From Portulaca oleracea (Eukaryota > Streptophyta > Magnoliopsida > Caryophyllales > Portulacaceae), in NCBI GenBank assembly GCA_029582165.1, contig CM055870.1, positions 19,198,832-19,262,831 of the forward strand: 64,000 nucleotides of DNA, read 5' to 3'. Shown here one piece after another: positions 44,241 to 55,692 of the stretch. Both the position numbers and the translations under genes were made by a program. Under the pieces are notes generated by a model. That model was not told the DNA's origin and made no database searches. It saw nothing but the letters and a program-made list of their open reading frames with translations. How positions within the stretch are numbered: position 1 is the stretch's first letter; each line of letters opens with the position of its first letter.

Positions 44241-46720
44241 ATGGAGGTTTTTCCATCCATGTTTACCACATCCACAAACTCAGGCTCAGCATCATCATCT
44301 TCTACCACCAATAACTTCCTTTTTGATCACGGAGACTATAATTACTATGATCATCATCATCATCATGATCAAAATGACGGCCACCTTCTTGATCATGGGA
44401 TGATGATTAACATGATGATGGGCCAACAGCAGGAGATGAATCAACAGCACAGATTAGACTTGCTTCCTCAGCTGCGATCCCAGCCGCTGGTTCTTGATGA
44501 TAATAGTAACAGTAATAATAGTAATGATTATGTATCATCTAATTATGATAATAATAATCAGAATCAGAATCATAATCTTGATCATCAGCACCAAAATGAT
44601 GATGGAAAGAGTTCCGACGGCGCTGATCAATTGAGGAAGAAGAAGAAGAAGGGAATGGTGGCGGCGGATAAGAAGATAAGGAAACATAGATACGCCTTCC
44701 AAACTAGGAGCCAAGTTGATATACTTGATGATGGCTATCGCTGGCGAAAATATGGCCAAAAAGCTGTCAAAAATAACAAGTTTCCAAGGTATAACTTAAA
44801 TGCTTGTCTTTTCGATTTTAATTTTACTTGTATTTATTTTCGTTTTTTTATTTAGAGGGCGATGGTTGAGAAAGAATCTTAGTCATTTTTTTTAATTTTG
44901 AAATCTTACCTAATCTAACATATATATGATAAAAGATTACCATTTCAATAAAATATACCTTATTATAAAATTAAATTTACATAAATCTTACCTGCACCTA
45001 ATTAATTAATCTAATTGATTACAGGACCATTTTTTTTTTATAAGTAGCGGCCGTTAGACCCTTTTATTGAACCAAAAACCAAAGTGCCATTAGGCAGGAC
45101 CAATTTATAATTTGATAATTAGGTCATGGTAAGATTTATGTAAATTAGGTTATAGTAAGATCTTTATTTGATAAAAAAAGATTTATATACATTCACATAC
45201 GTCAGGATCTTTATTTGATAAAAAAGAATTATCTACATTCACATATGTAAAATTTTATATCGTTATTTCATCGAAAAAGATATTTCTGATCAAAAAAGAT
45301 TTTTTCATATATCAAAAATGATTTTTTTTGGGAAATTAATTAATCTAGTTGATTACAGGACCAATTTACAATTTCTTTTATCAATGCGAGTATAATTATG
45401 CTTTGTTTACATGTTATTTCCGTAAACTGGTCATGTAATCAACTTTTTTTTTATTTTGTTCATAAAAGAAATTGTGCTATTTCACAAAAAATATTGCATT
45501 TAAAAATAATTAGAAAATATATTAATTAATTAGGTGATGGTAAGATTTATGTAGATTTGATTTGATAATAAGGTATATTTTATTGAAAAGGTAATTTTTT
45601 TATCATATATATGTTAGATTATGTAAGATTTTAAATTTTAAAAAAATGACTAAGATTCTTTCTTAACCATCGCCCTCAGGGCGACGATTAGCAAAACTGT
45701 TTTAGTTAATATATACAAAAAGAAGCATCATACAGAGATTTTTCTTCTCCATCTCTCATATAGTAAGCGTTGTTTAAGATTACTTATTAGATAAATTTAA
45801 GTTAGATTATCAAATTTACAAATTATCAGATATAGACTGTCTAACTAGAGATAAATGGAAGAAATTTAAACAAGACTAATTTATCAACAGATAAATTATA
45901 ATTTATTTATACAAATTAAAAATTTAAGTATGTCAATAAATTTTGAAATAATATTGATAAGTTATGACAAATTTTGCAATAAATTCTGAGAAAATTTATT
46001 CTGCAAATTAACTTCTTGAAGGATCTATGTGAGAACTCTAAAAAGTGTCATACAAGATCTAACGTCAAACTATCCTAACAAATAAGTTAGGAATATACTA
46101 CTCGTAATAACAAAAATATAAAATATTAAGAAGAGTCAATTGATAAATTAGTAGTCCATCTGCTCATTACTATTGGTCTTTTAACTGTTTCAGACTTTAG
46201 TACACCACTTCAGCCTTCAATTTTTAATATAATGTATTTTAAAACATTACATGTACACACATATGTAAAATTTTCATGACAAAACTATGATGTATTTTTA
46301 TATTCTAACAGTTAATCTTAGAGATTGTTATCCCTAAATTCAATTGTACAATTAATCTTAGAGATTGTGGATATATACAAAGTCTTTAATGATTGGTTGG
46401 TTAGTGAAGCATTTCTAAGGTCTAAAAGATATCCGTGTCTTTGAATTGACTTTTCTTTTCGTGTTTGTATTACCACATGCTTTACTAATTAAATTGTTTA
46501 AAATTAGAAATAAATGAAGGTTTTCTTTTTAAATGTATGCAGAAGCTACTATAGATGCACACAACAAGGGTGTAATGTGAAAAAACAAGTTCAAAGGCTA
46601 TCAAAAGATGAAGGTGTTGTCGTCACCACTTACGAAGGAATTCACTCTCATCCCATTGAAAAGTCTACCGAAAATTTTGAGCATATTTTGACCCAAATGC
46701 AAATCTACACCTCTCTTTGA
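44241..46720 (+). CDS. WRKY75-like: WRKY transcription factor, group IIc, two exons
   Basis: Sequence-specific nuclear DNA-binding regulator of W-box promoters. Exon 1 is 44,241-44,788 and exon 2 is 46,543-46,720, giving 241 residues. The donor (AAG|GTATAA) and acceptor (TATGCAG|AA) split the Arg codon after KFP, the conserved intron site of this domain. WRKYGQK is at residues 168-174, followed by zinc ligands C188, C193, H217 and H219 (C-X4-C-X23-H-X-H), the group II pattern. The N terminus is low complexity with His, Asn, Asp and Gln runs and a Lys-rich nuclear signal (KKKKKG, KKIRKHR). The tail EKSTENFEHILTQMQIYTSL is very close to WRKY75 relatives, which act in phosphate starvation, defence and senescence; that role is inferred. 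I chose ATG 44,241 because no ATG precedes it in frame. No defects are seen. Confidence 0.95.
44789..46542 (+). other. WRKY intron
   Basis: 1,754 bp with GT-AG ends. It contains an inverted-repeat element at about 44,857-45,675, then AT-rich DNA with no recognised feature. The intron is large for this position in small genomes, and the element explains almost half of it. Confidence 0.9.
44857..45675. mobile_element. Inverted-repeat element in the WRKY intron
   Basis: The left arm GAGGGCGATGGTTGAGAAAG is matched by an inverted right arm ending CTTAACCATCGCCCTC. The arms run for about 150 bp, including GAATCTTAGTCATTTTTTT and CTAACATATATATGATAAAA. The inner part has repeated phrases (GATTACAGGACCA at about 45,021 and 45,353). 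No target duplication is obvious; the class is unassigned. Confidence 0.8.
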
Positions 46721-46777
46721 TTGTGATTATTCAATTCCACGGATTATATATTAAGCCTGGGTTATTTTATTTTTTCT

Positions 46778-46783
46778 AATAAA
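46778..46783 (+). terminator. Candidate poly(A) signal of the WRKY gene
   Basis: AATAAA 58 bp after the stop codon. Confidence 0.5.
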
Positions 46784-47406
46784 CATTCATATATTATGGT
46801 AAAAGCAAAAGCAAAATCTTTCTCGTTAATTAGTTCCTTAATTGTTCGATCTAGTTATTGTGAGAAATTGTTAAACTAATTTTGTAAATTTGATATATAG
46901 TTAAGTAGTAGATCTAGAAATAAATTAAGCCTCCCCGTTCAAGTTACAAAAATTTGTTGGGACGTGCCACACATTCTTAACAACTGATTCATGGGGGACA
47001 ACATTTTTTTAATGCACTCAAATGGGACCAAGTTGTCAAACAAATGGCTCCCAGGTGCCTTTCCGGCCACTTTTCACCGGAATCCATGAAAAGACTAAAA
47101 TGTCCTTGGGAATGATTGTGAAAAGACCATGCTGCCCTTATTTCATATTCATTTAATTATGCTAGATAGAAAAGAAAGACGGAGCACAAAAGCTCAGAAA
47201 ACAAACACCAAATCCAGACAGAAAAAAACTCAAAAAAACATCAAGGTTCAAGCATCTCCCCCTTATGTTGCAAACAAGCTAACTTCTAATCTTGGGAATA
47301 CATATATCTATGTCTGCTTAAACATCACATTGATGTTCAGCATCCATAACAAAAAGCAAGATTTAACTTAACATCACACCCTGTTTCAATTAAGCTTATG
47401 CTTATT

Positions 47407-48210
47407 CTATCTCTCAATGCACTCGAACCCGCGGCAAACAAACAACCAAATCCCAAACAAGATCAAGCAAACAGCCAAATCCAACCCCAACACAATCCAA
47501 ACATATCTTCTCCAAATCTTCTTGGCCTTCTGCCTTCCCCCATTACATCCACCACCTTCATTCAAATACAAACCACTCTGACAAACAGACTTTCTACACC
47601 TCATCAACATGATCCAATGCACCATCAATTTTACCATTCACAAGGGCCTCTTCACTCTCCCCACTTGGTCTCTTCTTCTTGAAACCCTTCCCCATTTTAC
47701 AGGATGACAAAACTGACACAGAGAAGATCTTCCTAGCCCTGCTCGATGGCGAAATCGAGCCCGAAACATTTGGCGTTGGATTCACAGTATGATTAACATG
47801 AAGGGGTTTAAATCGGAGTTTTTTTTACCCATCCTGGTGAAAATTGGGTGGAGTTCACCCTGGAAGCAATGTGGGGTGAATTTGTGATTAGGGTTGAGTT
47901 TGACCAGACGATTGAGAGCCTCCTTTAACCTACCCAAGACCCGGATTTGATCGGGTTTTCCAAATTTCGGGTCGAATATCCCGAAATAGACAAAGGGGTC
48001 ATCGAGGAGGAAGGTGTAGGTCTGATTCCTGTAGGAGTGAGAGAAAATTGAGTGACGTTGAGGAGCTTTGTGAAGGCATTGATGGGCTAGAGTTTGCAAG
48101 GACGAGTCGGCCGAGTTGAACTCAGCCAGGATCGTTGATTTTGATGATTCTCCATGGCTATGGTGGTGAGCTATGCAGGCGTATCTGACTAGATCAAGCT
48201 CTGACATCAT
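47407..48210 (-). pseudogene. PHYL1-like: Captured phytolongin (longin-domain SNARE-like), frameshifted
   Basis: The protein begins MMSELDLVRYACIAHHHSHG and shows the longin domain: TILAEFNSADSSLQTLAHQC, HSIFSHSYRNQTYTFLLDDP and FVYFGIFDPKFGKPDQI. After a one-base shift at an eight-base A run (47,819-47,826) the frame continues through NPTPNVSGSISPSSRARKIF and KKKRPSGESEEALVNGK to DHVDEV and a stop. A second shift leads to GGRQKAKKIWRRYVWIVLGL, a membrane segment and the end CRGFECIER, the hallmark of phytolongins. These anchor in secretory membranes and resemble VAMP7 proteins without a SNARE motif. About 268 codons are preserved without introns. The two lesions indicate a pseudogene. Confidence 0.88.
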
Positions 48211-48640
48211 CGGAATTCAAGTGAGAATTTGATTGAAATCAGAAACCCACCTGGAAATCAAGCAATTCTAGGTGGCAAAACCGATCAGAATCAAAACCCC
48301 ACAAAAAAAGATGCGAACTTTAATCGGAAAAGATCATAAAAATCCCACCAGAGAAATTAGAAAAATAAAAAACCGATCAGAATCAAAAACCCAGAAGGGG
48401 GCAGATGAAGATCAAACCCAGAAAGAGGAAACCAGAAAAAAATATGGGGAAAGGACATGAATTTGATGGATAAGATATGAAAGAGACAGAGTGTAATAGG
48501 GGAAACGAAACGAAGAAGATGAAGAAGACGAAGATGGGAAGAATTAGAAGATGAAAGGATCTGACCTCTCAAACCATGGCAATGGAGGGTAGTATCGGAA
48601 TTCCACAAAGCATTTTCAAAAAAATTCTCACTTAACTCAA
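48211..48640 (-). other. Captured 5' region of the phytolongin copy
   Basis: Non-coding, purine-rich on the plus strand (CT-rich on the coding strand), as in a plant 5' leader. The phrase AACCGATCAGAATCAAAA is present twice, 90 bp apart (about 48,279 and 48,369). Confidence 0.5.
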
Positions 48641-48934
48641 CTGTCACCGGATTCTGGTGAAAAGTGTCCGGAAAGGCACCTGGGAGCCATTTGTTTGACA
48701 ACTTGGTCCCCTTTGAGTGCATTAAAAAAATGTGGTCCCCCAGGAGTCAGTTGTTAAGAATGTATGACACCTCTCGGCAAATTTTTGGTTCAAGTTATCA
48801 CCTTATCTTCTTAATTATACCTCCGTTGTAGGGCTAGAAATAAATTAAGCCTCAAAGTTATTTCTTGATTTTCTTAAATTATTCATGGTACTTTGAAACA
48901 ATTACTATCTCCTTCTCTCATTATTTATTAATTT

Positions 48935-49173
48935 TTCTAACTATCTTATTCTATTTATTTGTCAATTTTAAAATTTCAATTATTAAAATACTCATTTTGT
49001 TCTTACTAATGATGTGTTGTAAACAATTAACTAAAGAAAATTTGAGACGTAAATAATCTACGCTTATAAGTGAAAGGGATGTATTTGTCAATATCCAATT
49101 TTTTTACTCAACTTCCTATGCACATTGGACTCCAAGTAGTTAGGGTGACACTCATTTAGAAACGGAGGTAGTA
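48935..49173. mobile_element. Stowaway MITE, left end unclear
   Basis: The right end AAACGGAGGTAG with TA is clear; the interior matches the Stowaway at 10,806. Confidence 0.55.
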
Positions 49174-49255
49174 ATAGCCAATATGTGTTATTGTTCAATT
49201 TCCCACTTTAACCTACACTTGAAAAGGAAAATGTAATTCTTAGGGGTTATACATA

Positions 49256-49498
49256 CTCCCTTCATTTTGTTTATTTATCACTTAAGAACTTTGTGGTAAA
49301 ACCAATATTCCAAAAATATATGAGGTAGTTAATAGAAATTAAATAGATATATTAAATTCAAACTAATTTTGATATTCTATTAATGAATCTTAATGGTAAG
49401 ATAAGAAAATATTAATTAATATGTTATTGGTATTGTAAGTGACAAATGATATGAAATGAGAAAAGTTAGTCAAAAAGTCAGATAAAAAATGGAGCGAG
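49256..49498. mobile_element. Stowaway MITE, 243 bp
   Basis: CTCCCTTCATTTTGTT and inverted AAAAAATGGAGCGAG with TA on each side. Confidence 0.8.
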
Positions 49499-49684
49499 TA
49501 CTTAGCATGCATGAAAACTACAAAAAGATCCCAAAAGAAAAGTTTTAAAAAACCATTTTAAGAAACAAGAAAACAAGGAGTTTGCAGAAGTGTATACGCA
49601 AATTTGTACACTCCATGTAATTGAGGGGAGGCTAAATGCACCTGTACAACACAAACAAACAAGAACAATCCAAGGCCAAACGCA

Positions 49685-51345
49685 TTAACTTACCCGCACA
49701 CCTCACCTACCACCTTAGTCCTAGCCCCCCAAACTCCTCTATCATGTGCTATGTCCTCAGGTAAGCCTAGGTGCTTAAAATCAGCTCTAATCACCTCTCT
49801 CTCAATTTTTAGATCTCCCTCATCTCCAATGCCCAAAGGATATCCTAATCCTTTTACATCTCCTAAAGGGGCATTCTCACTCCTCTTAAGAACATGCCCA
49901 AACCATCTGAGTCTAGTATCTCTTAACTTATCTTCCATTGATGCTACTCCCAGATAGATCGACAACGACATTCCTAATCCTATCAAACCTGGTATAACCA
50001 CAAATCTAGTAAATCATCCACATCTCTGTCAGACGTAACCTTTGACAATGTATCTTATTGATCGCTCAACACTCTACACCATATATTATCAATGGTCTAA
50101 TCATGCTTCGGTATACCTTGGCCTTAAGCCTAAGAGGAATTCTCCTATGAAACAAAACTCCTAAAGTCGCTTACCACTTTTGCCAACCACCTAAATCCTA
50201 TGAGTGACATCCTTAATAATATCCCCAACACTTTATAGTATAGACCATATGTATCTAAACTTCTCCACTTGCGGAATAGCGACGCTTCCAATGATAATTT
50301 CTTGACCATGGTTCTCATTCTCAAGTCCACTAAAAGTCTAAAATGACACCTCATGTGTTTCATCTCTGACCTGCTCAATTTAGAATCCCTAGATTGCAAA
50401 GCGTCTCTCTATATCTCCACTTTGTTGTTTAGCCTTTCTATCTACTCATCTATAAACACTATATCATCCGTGAATAACAGACACCACGATAACACTTCTT
50501 GGATGTCCTTTTTTAGCCTATCCATCACCAAAGTAAAAAGTAAATTAAATGGCTAATTAAGTGCAAATCCTTAACGTACCCTGATATCAACTAGAAACTC
50601 TCTCATGGTTCCCGGCCAACACCGTCTGGACGTTAGTTCTATCATTCTCATTCATGTCTTTAATAACCCGAATATAAGGGTACTTCACCCCTTTCGTCTA
50701 TAAGCACTTCCACATCACTTACCTAGGGAACTATATCATAGGCTTTTTCTAAATCAATAAACACCATATGAAGATCATGTCTCCTTTCTTGATACTTCTC
50801 CATAAGAGAACGCATAAGATGCATAACTTTTATTGTCGACCTTGCAGGCATAAAATGAAACTAGTTCTCACGCACTTGCACATCCTCTCTCAACCTCCTC
50901 TCAATAATTCATTCCCAAATCTTCATTGTGTGGCTAAGGAGCTTAATTTCTCTATAATTGCTACAACACTGAGCGTCTCCTTTGTTCTTGTTGGAGAGAT
51001 CCAAGGGGAGAGCCCACTTCAACCAAGACCCATGGTACACAAGTTGAGTGAGATTCCATCTTAAAACCAATTGGTGTTAAGAGGAGTAGCCCACTTGACT
51101 TATATACCATGTGCTTTCTTTTTACTTTTTCGATGTGGGACATTTACTCATGTGTGAATCCCAACAATTCTTATATGAAGGAATGACCATTCTAAGAATA
51201 TCATTGAAAAGATCAGTCAACTAGAGTGCTCCCTAATCTACTAGGAACTTCCACAACTCCACAGGAATCCCATCCAAGCCCACAACTTTGCGACTCTTCA
51301 TTTTCTTCAACGCTCCTCAATCGATATGGGTGGACAAGCCACACA
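49685..51345 (-). pseudogene. RTE-type LINE reverse transcriptase (broken)
   Basis: Reading on the minus strand gives KKMKSRKVVGLDGIPVELWK, then after an inserted [32 protein letters not shown], a FTDDIVFIDE-like catalytic region, then KLSRSEMKHMRCHF and the end [20 protein letters not shown] with [10 protein letters not shown]. This is the pattern of plant RTE elements, different from the two L1 elements. The frame changes several times, so it is dead. It lacks the endonuclease at its 5' end. Confidence 0.88.
50984..51171 (-). mobile_element. Small solo LTR (TRIM-like) inside the RTE LINE
   Basis: 178 bp (50,989-51,166) with TGTTGG...CCAACA ends and flanks GTTCT / ATTCT (one mismatch). On the minus strand it contains TCCCACATCGAAAAAG and TGGTATATAAG, known from widespread short plant LTRs. 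Removing it restores the RTE reading across the site (YKN-KGD), which fixes the borders. Confidence 0.88.
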
Positions 51346-51880
51346 CCCTTGGCTCTATCCTTCATGCTCAAAGCTCACTTCGTGAAAAGCCATAACCTAC
51401 TTCTCACTACAAACTACAGTAATTTCCATTTGCAAATTAATATTGAATATTGTAAATAAATTTTATATTTTAAGCTTCCTTTTATTATGTATAACCTTTA
51501 ATTTTATCATATATGAGAAGATTTTATTTTTAATCTTCTGTTTATCAAATTATAGCATTCATTTTATCATAAATGATGGCGTCTACATTAATTCTTTGTT
51601 TTTTAATGAAGATTTTATCAAGATCCATTGCTTTAAACAATTTTAATGGTTATGTTTTGAATCATGTCATTTTTCTTTTGAAGCCAAATGAATCATGTCA
51701 TTATATTTGATAAGGTTGATGTTTTATTTTTTAATCATGAAATATTAAGTTTGTATCTTTTGAAATACGTTTCTACATTTCTTTTTTTTAGTTATAATAA
51801 AAGATAAAATGTGAAAATTAGATTATCTAATATTTTCAATTATAAAAAGCAACTAATAAGAAAATCAGGAAATCAATTGT
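51346..51880. other. Non-coding AT-rich interval
   Basis: Nothing recognised. Confidence 0.4.
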
Positions 51881-51892
51881 CCTACTTTTAAC

Positions 51893-52275
51893 TTCTCAAT
51901 ATGTCCCTAATGACACCATCACTATAAGATAGAATTTTGGTAAATGTCATTCTGAATTATGGGCTTTTTAGTAATTAGCATTAGCAATTTTCAGCTTTTA
52001 AATTCCTAATATGCCCCTAATGACATCATTATATAAGCTAATTTTTTGGTAAATATCATTCTATACTATAAATGGGCTTTTCAGTAATTATGGTTAGCAA
52101 TTTTAAAAAAAAAAAAAAAACTACTATGCATACAATGATACAAATAATCGTTATAAGATAAATTTAAATTCCTAATATGTCCCTAATGACATCATCTTTA
52201 TAAGTTGAATTTTTGGTAAATCTTATTCTATATTATGGGCTTTTTAATAATTAGCATTAGCAATTTAAAAAAAAG
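51893..52275. repeat. Three dispersed-tandem copies of a unit of about 110 bp
   Basis: The units start near 51,896, 52,006 and 52,171 with AATATG(T/C)CCCTAATGACA and end in GGGCTTTT...TAATTA...TTAGCAATTT. The third is separated by an A-run insertion. Confidence 0.85.
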
Positions 52276-52324
52276 TTATTATATATACGAATTCAAACCT
52301 ACTTTAATGACCATATGATGTCAA

Positions 52325-52345
52325 TTATTATTATTATTATAATTA

Positions 52346-52390
<45 letters not shown>

Positions 52391-52403
52391 CATCATCATC
52401 ATT
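52325..52403. repeat. (TTA)n microsatellite
   Basis: TTA/ATT repeats passing into four CAT repeats. Confidence 0.95.
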
Positions 52404-52544
52404 TTATTCAGATGGCTTTACCATTTATCTTTTTTTCAACCAAAATTTTGTTGTTTATCAATCACATACAGCCACATAAATTTTTATATGATTCAAAAGA
52501 ATTACTAAGTATATAATATAGTAATTTAATTAATTGTACGAGTT

Positions 52545-52725
52545 GGTAAAAGTTAGGGTTTAGAAACTGGTAAAAGTTGAAAAAAGTTGAAAGAAACTCG
52601 TAAAAATGTAAAATTAGTAACAATATGAAGAGTGTGAATGATCGGGTAAAAGTTACAAAAAGTTGGAAGAAACTCGTAAAAATTAAAAAGAGTTGGAAAG
52701 AACCCATAAAAATTGGACATATTTG
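52545..52725. repeat. Degenerate tandem repeat (GTAAAAGTT / AAGAAACTCGTAAAA)
   Basis: GGTAAAAGTT and GAAACTCGTAAAAAT recur three or more times. The minus-strand ORF over it is a by-product of the repeat. Confidence 0.75.
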
Positions 52726-53086
52726 AAAGTTAATCATTTCGACCAAATAATAGCCAGTAACAAGTACACTAATAAATGTTTAATTAGGTGAATCGGGAAA
52801 GTTATTCATACTATTAATAGCTATATAATAAAATATAAAGTAAAAAGTAAAAGCATAAAAACATCATTTACAGTAGTATTAAACTACAGCTATAGTACTA
52901 GGCATAGTACTAGTATATTTTGCCTTGAAATTTTGATCCTTTCATCTTAAACTTCATTTACTTACACTGCTAATCAACTAAAGACTGTCGCATCCTTTTT
53001 AATTTTAGGCATTTTAGAGTTTGGAAACATAAGCAGGGACCAAAAATAATATGAACTTACAACTTTGTTATAGTCGAGCAGAACAT

Positions 53087-53292
53087 TAACTCTTATTATT
53101 TTTAGCATCCACCACCTAGTTAAACTCATTCAAAAAGTGACACTCTCGTGGCGATATTACATGCGGAACATACTTTTAACTTGTTTTTGAGCTGTAAAAA
53201 TTTGAACGTATACTATTGCATGCCACCATCACTCCACTTTTCAAACGAGTTTTACTAGGTGGTGGATATTAAAAATAATAGGAGTTAAAGTT
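53087..53292. mobile_element. MITE with about 50-bp terminal inverted repeats
   Basis: Left TTAACTCTTATTATTTTTAG ... CCACCACCTAG; right CTAGGTGGTGG ... AATAATAGGAGTTAA. It is about 205 bp long, and its class is unassigned. Confidence 0.8.
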
Positions 53293-53789
53293 CAACTTAT
53301 CCATATTAAAATTCTAAGTTCAGATTATTTTTCTCCAATACCCCCAAAGTTTGGATTATTTCTTTCAAATTTTCTTTTATTTATTCTACTGGATACAAAA
53401 ATCCATGATGTATTTGGTAGAATTCTTGAAAAGAATCTAGAAAAATTTCCTCGTAAAAGTTTTTATGGTAAAATATTTCAACAAAATATTTTCTATATTG
53501 TTTTGTTTATCTATGAAATTCTGAAAATCAATGTATTCGGTTCAAATTGTAAATTTATTGGATTTTTTGGAATTTCCAAATTATTCTTATTTGGTTATTT
53601 CTTTATATGTTCTTCTGTCTTATTAAGATATTTGGAAAATTTTGACTAAATGCAACTTTTCCTAACCTTCATTAGAAAACCTTTTTCTATTTTTCATGGT
53701 AAAATAGCTTAACCCTAATTAAAAACTTTATCATTCTTTCCATCAAATCAAACGTTAAAAAATTTAGTTAACTTGAAAAAGTCAACCAT

Positions 53790-54305
53790 TTTTGCTTTTT
53801 GGACCCTGTATTTTGGGGTATTTACAATCTGGACCCCCATGTTTCAAAGTTTACAATTTGGATCCTATACTTTGTTTCCGGCAACAATTTGGACATAATT
53901 AGAGGGGTCCGGCCAAAAGAGGCCCTTATTGTAGTTTGACTGATTTTTCCTTCCAAAGTTGCCCCTTAATTATTTATGTACTTCCAAATTTACCCTTCAT
54001 TTATTCGGTTTTCTGGGAGTTTGGAGTTGAATAGTCACTAAGGGTGGGATATGCGTATGGGCTGTGAAATTGAAGTCTTCAGTCTAGTCAATTTCAAAAG
54101 GAAATTCAAAATAAATGAATAAATGAAATAAGGGTAAATCGGTCAGTTTATGCAAGATTTTGGTATTCACCGGAGTCAAACTTAACTTTGAACTAAATTT
54201 TTTGGCTCCATATTGTATAGGGTCCAAATTGTAAACTTTGAAACATGGGGGTCCAGATTGTAAATACCCCCAAAATACAGGGTCCAAAAAGCAAAAGACC
54301 CCCAA
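53790..54305. mobile_element. Fold-back element with arms of about 100 bp
   Basis: The left arm TTTGCTTTTTGGACCCTG ... TTTCAAAGTTTACAATTTGG pairs with the inverted right arm CCAAATTGTAAACTTTGAAA ... CAGGGTCCAAAAAGCAAA. The style (TTTGCnTTTTGGACCC) is shared with the Mutator MITE at 23.1 kb. The target duplication is not clear. Confidence 0.85.
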
Positions 54306-54866
54306 AAAATGTATACAAGTACAACGGAATATCCCGCTAGATATGTAGAAACTTGAGTGTTTGGATAAAAATGTCACCAAACTTTCCATTTTAGTTAAAA
54401 ATGTTACCGATCTTTAAAAGCTATCATTGATATCAGTCAACTTTTCAAAAAAGTCAAAAATATCATTTTACATTCTATAGCAAGTTTACATGTAACATTT
54501 GAAATTTGTAAATGATATTTGGGTAAAATTGTCACTCAACTTTCCCAAATAGTAAAATATGTCACTACTCTTAATTAAAAATATAAAAAGTGTTACCACC
54601 ATTTATTCATTTAAATTAATATATAAAAATAATCAAGTTTCAAATGTAGGTTCTCTATAAAATTAAAAATTTGTTCGTAAATCATACAATTGTAATTTAA
54701 TTTCTTTATAGTTGGGATTTTATACAGTAATGTCAATTTTTTGGTGTTTTCTCCGATAAATTTATTTTATTTTATTTCTTCTTTTATACTTAAAATATTA
54801 TAACAATATTTTCTCTCTAACTTGTTCTCTTATTTTTATATATTAGTTTAAATGAATTAAATGTGG

Positions 54867-55692
54867 TAGGGTTGGCGAAAATCTGTCCTAACCGCTAACT
54901 TGGATTTGTCCGACCCAAAACAAATCGGTTATAATTATAGAATTTTCATTCAAATTTTGACATTGATCAATTGGATCGAAAATGCAAACACAATTTTATC
55001 AAATTTTTATTGTTTGAACCCTATTTAGACCTGAATTTATGCTTATCAGATTTGTCTTACATGAAAAATGTGTTGAAAGTCTGGGTATGGACATCAAATT
55101 TTCGTTCGACGTGCTATTGGTCAGAACCCGAAATTTCCCGAACCTGGATTTTTCCTAATTCTGAAAGGTGGTGAGACTTTTTATAATTTTAATTGAGAAT
55201 AGTGATATTTTTGACAACATTTGTACTATTTATTTTTTTATTTTTCTATTTTTTTGACAACATTTTGTTGCAATTTAATAGATGATACTCATTACTTGTA
55301 AAAAATGAAACGCCAACAACAAATAAAAATAATTTTTTACATAACAAAAAATATATAATAGCACAACAAAAATATAATAGGTGAGAAAAAGTTTTTCAAT
55401 CGTTAAAATACTGACAATATGTCTTCTTTGAAAAAAACTATTCTTCAAATTCTCCCCTCAATTATCAAATTCGATCATATTGTAAATTTTCATATTTTTA
55501 ATAAAATATTAATTTAATCGGACCTAATCGGATCGGAGGTGATCACCTCCATATTTGTTCCAATTATCATCGTAGTCAGACTCTTTTAATCGAATTCGGA
55601 TTCGAATTTCTTTTTGTCGGATTTGGATCAGATTTTCTGTTGCGAATTAGAACGGATTCGTTTCAGATTCGGATCTGACTGTCATCCCTAAT
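54867..55692. mobile_element. Possible hAT-like element
   Basis: Left TAGGGTTGGCGAAAATC, right GATCTGACTGTCATCCCTA (inverted TAGGGATGACAG). The subterminal parts carry ATCGGATC-type words, as in many hAT MITEs. No 8-bp duplication found. Confidence 0.45.

Larger units (their letters stand above)
46937..48797. mobile_element. Pack-MULE carrying a phytolongin copy
   Basis: The element is 46,947-48,787, 1,841 bp. A perfect 10-bp duplication GTTCAAGTTA lies on both sides (46,937-46,946 and 48,788-48,797). Terminal inverted repeats of about 150 bp begin CAAAAATTTG and include ACATTCTTAACAACTGA, TTTTTTTAATGCACTCAAA, and GACCAAGTTGTCAAACAAAT, with only scattered mismatches. Long TIRs and a 9-11 bp duplication define Mutator elements. 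There is no transposase; instead it carries a near-complete host gene copy, so it is a Pack-MULE. It lies 226 bp downstream of the WRKY stop codon. Confidence 0.92.

Noticed and set aside
47407..48210. Phytolongin as a functional host gene
   Set aside because: It lies inside Mutator TIRs with a target duplication and has two frame lesions.
49690..51345. Treating the RTE remnant as part of the L1 elements
   Set aside because: Its motifs (LRWFGHV, DLEKAYD, RTE-type order) differ from L1 and the orientation and position are independent.
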